Part shown: piece by piece, positions 13,355-22,300 of the stretch
Layout: each line of letters starts with the position of its first letter
Position numbering within the stretch: position 1 is the first letter of the stretch
Source of the DNA: Neocallimastix lanati (nom. inval.)
Lineage: Eukaryota > Neocallimastigomycota > Neocallimastigomycetes > Neocallimastigales > Neocallimastigaceae
Assembly: GCA_016946835.1 (NCBI GenBank)
Contig: JACVTC010000039.1
Coordinates: 887,501 to 930,000, forward strand
Length of the DNA: 42,500 bases
Reading direction: 5' to 3'
The notes under the pieces: generated by a model
The model's input: the letters and a program-made list of their open reading frames with translations, nothing else
Told to the model about the DNA's origin: nothing
Databases searched by the model: none
Translations under genes and position numbers: made by a program

Positions 13355-15425
13355 TTATTTTGTATCCATAGTATTGGTACGATAGGAAGATTCTACTGCT
13401 GTTGATGTACCATCAATAATATAAGGAATATCAACTTCTGAAGGTAACGTCAATGCTAAAGGTGGTAACAAAGAATTTGGAGTTGTAGGAAGTGATGGTG
13501 TTTGTGGAGTTCTTGGAGTAACCGGTGTAGTAGGTGTCACCGGGGTAGCAGGTCGAGAATTGTGAGGTGTAGAAGGACGAGAGGTATGTGGTGTCGTGGG
13601 TCGTGAATTGATATGAGGAACCGGTGTCGTGGGTCTTGGCGTATGAGGTCTTGGCGTAATTGGTCTTGAAGATAATGGTCTTGGACCTTCAGGGGATGGT
13701 GCGGCAGGTACCTCTATTGGAATACTTAAATAACCTGCAATATCAACAGAAGATGAATGAAGATTCGTCGCTGAAGATAGAGAAGTACCACGAGGATTAA
13801 CCCCAAATGAACCTAGGGATGAAATTGAGGATGGTCTGTTGGATAGAGAAGCTGCACGCGGATTAATATTAGGAGAAGAGGAAGAAATAATAGATGAAGG
13901 TCGATCACTAACAGCAAAAAGACTAGTATTATTCATATTTGGTCTTAGATTTGAAATATCTTGAGGTGAAGCAGGTAATGGTTGTGGCGAACGAATGGCT
14001 CTAGATTGAGAAATACTGGCATCCACACTATGTGGAAGACTATGCTGTTGATCAGGAGATAAAATTTGATGTTGATACGTAGTGGTTGAATTCGTATTAG
14101 AATTATAACCACCATCAGAATAGTTTATGGATTGAGGAATACTACTATTATCCATCATTGGTTTTCTACTATTATTAAGATTATTTTGACTATACATTTT
14201 TTCTTGAGCTGCAAGAACTTTTTTAAGACTTTCTTGATTCTTTATTTCTTTAGTATAGAAATAAGAGAAGCATAAACCAATAGTGAGAAGAACCACAGAG
14301 GTACCAACACCTGATAAAACAGCTTGCATTGGAACATCATAATTAATTTCAACAATTTGTCGGAAATAGCTTCTGTATCTACAACATTCATTTCGTTCAT
14401 CAACAACATTTCCAAAATTATTACAATAATTATTTTTTTGAAGTTGAGTTTTATAACCTATTTTTTTTTTTTTTTTTTTATTATTGTTTAGTTTTGTTTT
14501 TTTATTTTATTTTTTTATTTGTTTGTTTGTTTATTTGTTTGTTTTATTTTTATTTTTAAATTTAATTTATTCGTTATATATAATAATTATTATTTAATTA
14601 TATTATTTAATAAGGAAAAAAAAATAATAATAATAATAATATATAAAATTATTCATTTAATATATAAAATTTTTACATATGAAAAAAAAAAAATATATAT
14701 ATATATAGATATATAAATAATTATTCGAATAGAATTAAAAATAATATTAATAAGAGACAACAATTAAATTAAAACTTACCACAATTAAAAATTTCTTCAT
14801 TGTATTTATCTTCACAAACATAGTTATGTCCTTTTATTTCATCGTTATATAAATTAAACAAATCAACTAAATAGTCTTCTCTTGCCTTTAAAACTTCTTC
14901 TTTACTTCCTAATGAAACTCTATCATCTTCTTGTGGAAATGGACATAGAGTTTCATTTCTAAGAAAGTAAAGCATAGTATTATAAAATGTGGCATAAATG
15001 TAATCACAAGGAGGATTCAGAGTAACATTTTGGTTAGGAACCATATATTTACGATACATATAATAACAATTTACTGTTTTATCATACTTCAATTCACCCA
15101 TAAAATGAACATTGGTTTCATCATTATTATATTCTACCATACCAATTTCATTAACCTCTTTTATATCCTCCTCCTCTGTATAATAACATAAACCTTTTGA
15201 AATGTGAAAATATCTTATAAAATAATCTAATTTGTTTGGAGAATCAAAATTTTTAAAATCTTTATTGATATATTGATTATTAGATAATTCTTTTATAGCT
15301 TCAGTATCAAGTGTTATATTAAGTTTTTTATATTGTTGACAATAAGAACTTACTGCTAAAAATTTTTCTGCAAGTAATCTTGGAATGAATGTAAATATTA
15401 TAGTAACTATTAAAAGAAATCTCAT
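13355..15425 (-). CDS. Type I membrane protein: Cys-rich ectodomain and Ser/Thr/Pro-rich cytoplasmic tail (paralog A)
   Basis: Two exons, 15425-14780 and 14457-13355, total 1749 nt and encode 582 aa; the intron (322 nt, phase 1, GTAAG...ATAG) splits the Gly codon of NCGGY. A signal peptide (residues about 1-19, ending RLLA) precedes an ectodomain with Cys in GLCYY, NCYY, PPCDY, TLCPF, YVCED, NCGGY and the membrane-proximal NNYC...NECC. Possible N-glycosylation sites are NIT, NVT and NET. A transmembrane helix spans about 261-283, followed by KEIKNQESLKK and a roughly 290-residue disordered tail with RPxTP repeats (about 479-545), many PxxP. It is clearly homologous to the gene at 22301-23822 but lacks that protein's SH3 domain. 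The exact family is not recognised; a cell-surface sensor or adhesion role is inference. The tail-coding DNA is far more GC-rich than its surroundings. Confidence 0.85.
13505..13705 (-). repeat. RPxTP-encoding degenerate coding repeat
   Basis: This segment of exon 2 of paralog A encodes about ten variants of SRPxTP/PRPxTP and VTPxTP. At DNA level it shows degenerate repeats rich in GGTGTCGTGGGTCGTG-like strings on the plus strand, so it stands out as a GC-rich island. Such repeats can change copy number, so tail length may vary between strains. Confidence 0.75.
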
Positions 15426-16534
15426 TTTGGATTTACTTTTATGTATTAATAAATTATATCGATAGTTATATTATATTATTATTTATTATTATATTTATTA
15501 TAATATTATGTTATTATATTATTATTATGATTTATTACTATGATTTATTATTATTATTATTATTATTTAATATTAATGTTATTAATACTTGTTACTATTA
15601 TTACTTGAGATATATTATTTAATAAAAAAAAAAAAATGTTTAGATTTTAAAATGTCGTTATTTTTAAAAATATTCTTAAAAATAATTATTATATTTTATT
15701 TTATTTTTTCATTTCATTTTATTTCATTTATTTTTTTTTTCTTATTTTATTATATTGTATTTTATTTTATTTTATTTTTTTTATTTTTTATTTAATTTTT
15801 TTATTTTATTTTGTTTTATTTTATTTAATTTAATTTTATTTCATTTCATTTTTATATTAAACTTTGAAAATTTATTTATTAAAAAAAATATTAAAAAAAT
15901 AATGCATAATATTCACTATTTTTTATTTTCTTAATAATAAAAATATATATACATTTATATATAAATATGAAAACAATGTTAAAAAATCTAAAAATATATT
16001 TGCTAGTCTTAATACAAATAAATATTGAATATATCTAATTTTCTCTTTTTTTTGGAATAATAAGAAATATTATAAGTTGTAAAGATTTAATTTATAGATT
16101 TGCATATATAAAAAACCTGTTTATTTATATATTTATCTATAATTTATTTCATTTTCTAATTCAATTTATTTGTTTAAAAAATATAAAAAAAACTCCTAAA
16201 AGATGAGTTTAAAAAGCTTAAAAAGATTTTAAATTCTAAAAATTCTTCTCTTTTTTCTTATTCTTTATAAAATTTATTTCTCAATTTTCTCTTTCTTGTA
16301 TTTTTTTTTTATAAAAAAAAAAAAAAAAAGAAAAAAAAATCCCCTTCTCTGATTTAATTAAAATATAAAATTTTTCTTTTTATTATAAATTTTATAAATT
16401 TCATTATTTATTATTTTTTTTTAAAGAAAAAAAGTAAAATTTTTTTAGTTTTTTTTTTAAAAATATATTTTATAATTAAATTTAATGAAAATATTAACTA
16501 TTTAAAAATAAAAGTTTTGTATTTATTTATTTGT

Positions 16535-16569
<35 letters not shown>

Positions 16570-16966
16570 TGTATTTATTTATGTATTTTTATGTATCTTA
16601 TTAATTATTTATTCTTTATTCATTTATTCATTTATTCATATATGAATTTATTAATATATACAATATATGTTTATAAATAATTTCTTTAAAAATTTTTTTT
16701 CATTGAACTTTATTCAATAATACTATTTTAAAACCAAAGTTCTATAATAACTATTGTCTACATAATTTAAGAATATATTTGAAAATAATTGTGATTGATA
16801 CATGATATAATATTAAATTAAATACTTTTAATATTATTTCTAATATATTAATTAACTAAATTGTATTAATAATTGTTAAAGTTATTTGCTTATTTGATAA
16901 TATTATTTACTATTTTAATATATTAACAAAGAATGATTTGAGATTTAATTAAAATTATTATTATTA

Positions 16967-17020
<54 letters not shown>

Positions 17021-17502
17021 TATTATTATTATTATTTATTTTAAATAATAATAAATATTATTAAATTAATATAAATAATTGCTGATTATTGATAAACATA
17101 TATCCTTTTTAATATATATATAAATTTATGTATTTATACATTATATAAAAAAAAGAATAAATATTAATAGTCATTTAAACCTATGATTAGTAATTATATA
17201 TATACATTAAGTTAAAAATATGCAATCTCCGAAACAAAGAAAGACATGGTGAAAAAAATGATTTGAAAATGTTGATATAATAATAGTAATATTTAATAAT
17301 ATCTTTTTTTTTTTTTTTTTTTTGACAAGGAACAAACTTTTATTATAATATATTAATTATTATTATTTATCATTTATAATAAATAAAATAATAATTAATA
17401 TATATTATGATAAAGCATTTTATTATATCATTTATTATTTTTTATTTAATATTTAATATTTATTAATTTTAATATTTAATATTTATTATTTATTATTTAT
17501 TA
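15426..17502. other. AT-rich intergenic DNA, no gene seen
   Basis: Upstream of paralog A. It holds ATTTT-rich stretches (about 15690-15850), a TTTA tetramer run (about 16520-16580), an ATT run (about 16953-17040) and A/T tracts. A short patch at about 17220-17275 is less AT-rich but has no convincing frame. The 68-codon ORF at 15589-15795 is low-complexity sequence, not a gene. Confidence 0.7.
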
Positions 17503-17664
17503 TCATGACTTGATAATAAAAAGAAAATTTTTGTATGTTTTATACAAATATGTTTTGGTACAATCATCATTAGTAAATATATATAATGTTGTAGAATCAG
17601 AAAAATTATCTAATTCAAGATATTTACCCATTATAGATGTACCTTTACTTCGGATATATAAACA
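17503..17664 (-). pseudogene. Possible orphan terminal exon (53 codons)
   Basis: A minus-strand open segment runs from an acceptor-like ATAG at 17665-17668 to a TGA at 17503. It encodes peptides such as GTSIMGKYLELDNFSDS and LYIFTNDDCTKTYL, whose composition is normal rather than low-complexity. It looks like the last exon of a secreted or Cys-containing protein. No matching upstream exon can be found, because a decayed retroelement lies directly upstream. I do not recognise the family. It may be a relic of a gene interrupted by that element. Confidence 0.35.
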
Positions 17665-17849
17665 CTATCGATTAAAATAGCTATAAATATGATAATCAAT
17701 ATTTTTTTCTTATTAATAATTTATTTTATTATATTATAAATTATTATATTTTTTTATATAATATAAAAAATAAAAATTCATTTTATCATATAAAATAATA
17801 ATAATATTCAAGATAAAGTGTATAAATATATTCAGAAAAAAGTTTATAT
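17665..17849. other. AT-rich spacer
   Basis: Short AT-rich stretch between the orphan exon and the retroelement relic. No poly(A) tail or clear target-site duplication could be identified here. Confidence 0.5.
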
Positions 17850-18845
17850 GCAACAAACAATCACTTCCAGATTATAAGATCTTTATTTTAAAAGGAATTC
17901 TTATTCCGGATTAGGGTTTGAATTGACTCTCTGAAAGAAATTATGATCTTCTCCTTAACCTCTGCTAGCATGTCTTACTGCATTTTTATCTTTGACGCTC
18001 CTGGTTTGTTTGGGCTTATACGGTCGGAATAGCAACTATTATTGAATACTATCCCTAGACATAATTTCTGTAAAGGAAGCCGTAGATCGCATTAAGAATG
18101 GTGTTTTAGAATAATCACTAGAAATGATTTGGTTATTAAACAAAACATCCCATTCCTTTTTATAATTTAAATCAATAATTTCTGCTGCATTTCTTCTACC
18201 AAGAAGGAAGTTATATAATCCATACATAGAATATACAATAACTTATTCATCATATTTGATGAAGTTGACAGGTAATTAACAATATTATTTCTATTGTTAT
18301 TATTATTATTATACTTTTCGTGATTACTATCAGAATTAGTACTTGATTCTATATTATTTATATCCGTGACAACAATGTTTACATTACTATTCGATATAGG
18401 ACAATATTTACTAATTACAAAATTACAAACAAATTTTCATAAAGAATTTCAATATCCATAAAATATTTCTTTCGAAATTCACGGAAAAGATAACCTTTAG
18501 AAACCCAATGGTCCAATCGAGGATTACTTTATTTTCTATAACAACAAGGACACCATTCTGAACAGTCGTCTTCAATCATATTGGCGGCTTTGGCAACACG
18601 AGCATAAGTATGAAATTTATATACACATCTGACAAGAAGTACCCATCGGAAACTAATGTTATACTCAGGATGATCTTTAGGTAGTCCCAAGTATTCTCAA
18701 ATTCATTTTTCTTATAAGCCTTAGCCTTGATTGATATTTCTGCCATATCTCTATCCCAGTAAAAGTTTACAAATGCTTTTTTAGATAGTAATTTATCTAA
18801 TTTGTCTGCTAAAAATTTTACTTTCTTTATCCCATGTTCATACAT
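17850..18845 (-). mobile_element. Decayed, 5'-truncated non-LTR (LINE-like) retrotransposon end
   Basis: A GC-richer island on the minus strand with several frames that continue each other only across frameshifts and stops. Reading from 18845 downward: an 89-codon ORF (18845-18576); in another frame RVAKAANMIEDDCSEWCPCC, an in-frame TAA, then LDHWVSKGYLFREFRKKYF; an Asn-rich stretch; and a 62-codon ORF (18227-18039). A CPxC pair followed by a His and an F..FR..F motif resembles the zinc-knuckle-like C-terminus of LINE reverse transcriptase proteins (CPCC...ET..H....C..F..R). Here the final Cys is replaced by Gly. Loss of everything upstream fits the usual 5' truncation of LINE copies. The non-coding 17850-18030 part would be the element's 3' UTR. 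The family assignment is by motif only; the decay is directly visible. Confidence 0.5.
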
Positions 18846-18858
18846 ACCTTCATTATAT

Positions 18859-18873
18859 ATTAGGGAATGTAAT
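18859..18873. repeat. Left copy of an inverted ATTAGGGAATGTAAT motif
   Basis: ATTAGGGAATGTAAT lies here, just beside the retroelement relic. Its reverse complement is closely matched by TGTAACATCCCCTAAT at 19591-19606, so the two face each other about 0.74 kb apart and bracket the broken Cys-rich gene. Confidence 0.5.
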
Positions 18874-19089
18874 AAAAATCACTGTATATTAAAATCGAAA
18901 TTAAATAGTCCTTCCTTTATTACATTCGAACAACAATTTTATTGTAAAATATGATTATTATATTATCTTAGAAAGTTACAATAATACCTATTTTATTGAT
19001 TACCAATAAATAATGAGGCAAAAAATATATATTCTCAATTTTTGTATATATGATAATAAATTAAATAAAGTTTATGATAATTATATATA
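18874..19089. other. Short AT-rich spacer
   Basis: No gene recognised. It probably held upstream exon or intron sequence of the broken Cys-rich gene that follows. Confidence 0.5.
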
Positions 19090-19491
19090 AAGATTGGTTG
19101 CTTTGATGAAGATAAATTTCTTGATTTAAGTTGTACCAATGATTCTGACTGTTTTTATAATAAATGCATTGTTTTTTTTAAAGATGATCTATCAATAATT
19201 CATTATGATTATGTGCATAAAGGATTTGCTGTACTTCAAAATACAGAACTACTTTGTGGTAAAGCATATGACAATATATGTAAACATAATTATGAATGTT
19301 CTTCTTATGAATGCTACAATAAAAAATATTGTTATAATTATTGAGTTCTTTCAGAATATACTAGTATTCATAAAGATTTAGAAACTTGCATTCTTTATTT
19401 AATTATTATTTATTTATTTTTAATTGTTTGTTGTATTTGTATTGGTGTGTGTATTTCTAAACTTACAATAAAAAGCAATTCAGTAAATTAG
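19090..19491 (+). pseudogene. Broken Cys-rich single-pass membrane protein fragment
   Basis: An open plus-strand stretch begins after an acceptor-like ATAAAG near 19092 and encodes GCFDEDKFLDLSC, NDSDCFYNKC, LCGKAYDNIC and HNYECSSYECYNKKYC. A TGA at 19342-19344 then breaks the frame, and the same frame continues through VLSEYTSIHKDLETC into a strong transmembrane segment (IIIYLFLIVCCICIGVC) and a short tail ending at TAG 19489-19491. The Cys pattern resembles small disulfide-rich repeats of secreted or surface proteins; no start codon or signal peptide is visible. The most economical reading is a decayed 3' exon. The TGA could be a single-base change from Trp, so a sequencing error is possible. 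It is not recognisably related to the flanking paralog pair. Confidence 0.55.
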
Positions 19492-19590
19492 AGAATAATA
19501 CAGAATAAATAAAATACAAATCAAATTACATAAATAAGTATTGAACAATAATAATTATTTATTATAAATATAAATAATTATTATTTTCAA

Positions 19591-19709
19591 TGTAACATCC
19601 CCTAATTTCAATTAACGATGAAGATATGCTTATAACATTCCCTAATAACAATTAACAATGGGAAATGCGTAATATTCTCTAACAGAATTTAACGATGGGA
19701 AATAAAATA
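19591..19709. repeat. Three degenerate 39-40 bp tandem repeats
   Basis: Units at about 19591-19630, 19631-19669 and 19670-19709 share the pattern TAACATTCCCTAA, then AATTAACGATGGGAAAT. The unit is much richer in C and G than the surrounding DNA. A related AATAGGGAATACATTT string lies at about 19766, a reversed copy of the core is at 18859-18873, and a weaker GTAACATTCACCTATCCTAA is at about 25924. Confidence 0.7.
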
Positions 19710-19998
19710 AAGAATTATCGTTTAAAATATTAAGAAGCAACCAATAGGATAGAAACTAAAAATAATAGGGAATACATTTAAATCATAAAAGTTATATTTA
19801 AAAAAAAAAATTATTTATAGGATGGATTATATATATATTAAGGATTAGAATATTTCCTCTAGAAATTTTTTTTTTTTTAAATTTATAAAAGAATTATCAT
19901 TTTCAATAAAAATAAAAATATATTTTGAAAAATCATATATATTCTTGATTTAAATTGGAACGAATTTAAAATAAAAATTCAGAATATATATTTATATA

Positions 19999-20334
19999 AT
20001 GGATATAGAAAAAGATATAAATTATAAAATAGATAAAATAGTATCCAATTATTTCAAATTAAATAATATAGAAGATTTAATGGAATATGGAAGTGATTCA
20101 GATGAAGGTTTATATTCTTTATCCTCTTTATATAAAGACATTATGAATGAATTAAATATAAAATATGAATATATTTATACCGAAGATGGATTTTCTGACG
20201 GAAAGTATATAACGACTATATCTTTTAAAAATAAAAAAGAAATGAGTATAGAAACGAAAGCATGGAATGGGATTGATATTTTTACAGAGAATATTAAATA
20301 TATCTATGATAATTACAATTCAATTAATAAATAA
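19999..20334 (+). CDS. Small intronless protein of unknown function, 111 aa
   Basis: ATG at 19999 to TAA at 20334. It is acidic and soluble, with no signal peptide or membrane segment. Visible stretches are IDKIVSNYFKLNNIEDLMEY, a Ser/Asp-rich GSDSDEGLYSLSSLYKD, then YIYTEDGFSDGKYITTISFK (beta-hairpin-like), ETKAWNGIDIF and a C-terminal helix. Composition is balanced and not repeat-derived, which argues for a real gene. I do not recognise the family. The alpha/beta layout and lack of introns resemble small bacterial cytoplasmic proteins, including some immunity proteins, so transfer from gut bacteria is possible but unproven. It sits in the relic zone between the two membrane-protein paralogs, about 0.3 kb after the 39-bp repeats. 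It could instead be a lineage-specific fungal gene. Confidence 0.6.
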   Translation: MDIEKDINYKIDKIVSNYFKLNNIEDLMEYGSDSDEGLYSLSSLYKDIMNELNIKYEYIYTEDGFSDGKYITTISFKNKKEMSIETKAWNGIDIFTENIKYIYDNYNSINK

Positions 20335-20623
20335 TTAAAATAAATCTCTTAAATCTTTTCATTTATTTTTTTTAAGTATTAAATTGTCTTAAATTTATAT
20401 TTTTTTTGACCAAATATATTAAATAAAATAATAAAGTAGAATTTCCATTTATTTAAATATTATAATAAAATATTTATATCTTTTTTTTTTTCAGATATTA
20501 TTTATTATTAATATTTAATTACATTATTATATATATTTTATAAATAAATAATAACAAATTAAAAATTATCTATTTTAAAATATTTTTTTTATTATAAGTA
20601 ATTTTGCGTTAATAATAGAAAAA

Positions 20624-20665
<42 letters not shown>

Positions 20666-20915
20666 TTTGTTTGTTTGCTTTGCATTCATAACATCTATAA
20701 TATTTGTATTGAAAAATTGTACCTTGAATATCTAATTATATAAATTATTATACAAAAATATATAATAAATATAATATACATACCCACTATTTATTTTAAT
20801 TATTAATAGTTATTATTTGATTATAATTGTTTATATTTTTTTTTCTTTCTTTTTTCTTTCTTTATGTGTTTATGAAAAAAAACTGTTAAAGTTTTTATTA
20901 TTTGTGGAAAAATAA

Positions 20916-20959
<44 letters not shown>

Positions 20960-22300
20960 AAATGAATCAATAATCAATAATCATTAGTATATAATAATAA
21001 TGAATTTTTTATAATTATATAAATTATTTGTATTTAGTAATATAAATTAAATAAAATAAACCAAAAATTTATATAATTTTTTTTTATATTATATATAATA
21101 TAAATTATAATATATATATATTTTGAAAGATAACTGATTAATAAATGATTTTAAAAAATTTATATATAAATTATATATGAAATTTTATATATTATTTGTT
21201 TATTATCCACTTAATTTTTATATTGTTGATAAAAGTTTATTATTATTTTATTATTCATTTATTACTATAAATACAAAATTTTTATAATAATTTATAAAAT
21301 TTAAAAGATAATTGATTGATTTAATTGATACTACACATTTTTTAAAAATTTAAAAAAAAAATTATATATGTCTATATATAATATCTATATATATATATTT
21401 TTTTTTAAAAAAAAATTTATTAATATTTTAATAAGTTATTGATTAAATTATTATTATTATTACTATAATTTTTAAATTTAAATTTATTTTATTATGATTA
21501 TTACCAATTTAATTAATTTAATTATAATTTTAATTATCTTTTTCGTTTATATTAAATATATATATAATTAATAGGTAAATGGTTGAAATGATGTTTTAAA
21601 TGTTTAAATTTTTGCACAAATTATTTTAATCATTATCACTATTTTTTATTAATTATAATTTAAGTATTTTATTAATTTTAAAAATTAATACAATATTGTT
21701 TACTTTTTTTTTTTTTTTTTTTTTTTGTTAAAAAAAAATTATATGAATATTATATATTTTTATAAATATATATATGAATTTGTATTCAATAATGAATACA
21801 ATATTTTTTACTTATTTTTTTTTATATAAAAATATATATATATGAATACTATAAATATATTTTTTTAAATATTTTTTTTTAGATAAAAAATATATATATA
21901 TGAATACTATAAATATATTTTTTTAAATATTTATTAATAGTTTAAAATATTCTTTTATTAAAGAAAAAAATATATATTTTATTTTATATACATAATTAAA
22001 AGTATAAGAAATTATGAATTTTTTTTTTTTAAATAATCAGCCGTTGAAATCTTGTTTCAATATATTATTGATTTATATTAAAATAAATTTTTATTATTAT
22101 ATCTATTTTGAACTTTCTTCTATGTTTACTGTATTAATTTTTCATTTATTGCCTTTTATGGAAATAATTTTAATTACTTTTTATTTTTTTTTTTTTTTTT
22201 TTTTATTTCTATATTATGATTATTTTATTATTAAAATTATTATTAAAAAAAGAAAAAAAAAAAAAACCTTAATTATTTTATAAATAATATATGATTTAAT
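20335..22300. other. AT-rich intergenic DNA with homopolymers and a short duplication
   Basis: Contains a 39-nt T tract (20626-20664) followed by GTTT repeats, an AAAT tetramer run (about 20917-20958) and a two-copy duplication with period about 59 (about 21827-21872 and 21885-21932, sharing ATGAATACTATAAATATATT). The 89-codon ORF at 22014-22283 is mostly Phe/Ile/Tyr from T-rich DNA, and I do not accept it as a gene. The right end should be the 3' UTR of paralog B. Confidence 0.7.

Noticed and set aside
14519-14716. 65-codon plus-strand ORF
   Set aside because: Lies in the intron of paralog A, antisense to it, and is low-complexity.
15589-15795. 68-codon Phe-rich ORF
   Set aside because: T-rich low-complexity DNA upstream of paralog A; no domain.
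17938-17990. AGGGTTTGAATTGAC resembling a tRNA B-box near the end of the retroelement relic
   Set aside because: No A-box or cloverleaf could be built around it; too degenerate.
22014-22283. 89-codon plus-strand ORF ending in a Lys-rich tail
   Set aside because: Mostly Phe/Ile/Tyr and Lys from T and A tracts. A few normal codons early on (QPLKSCFNIL) are not enough to support a gene.
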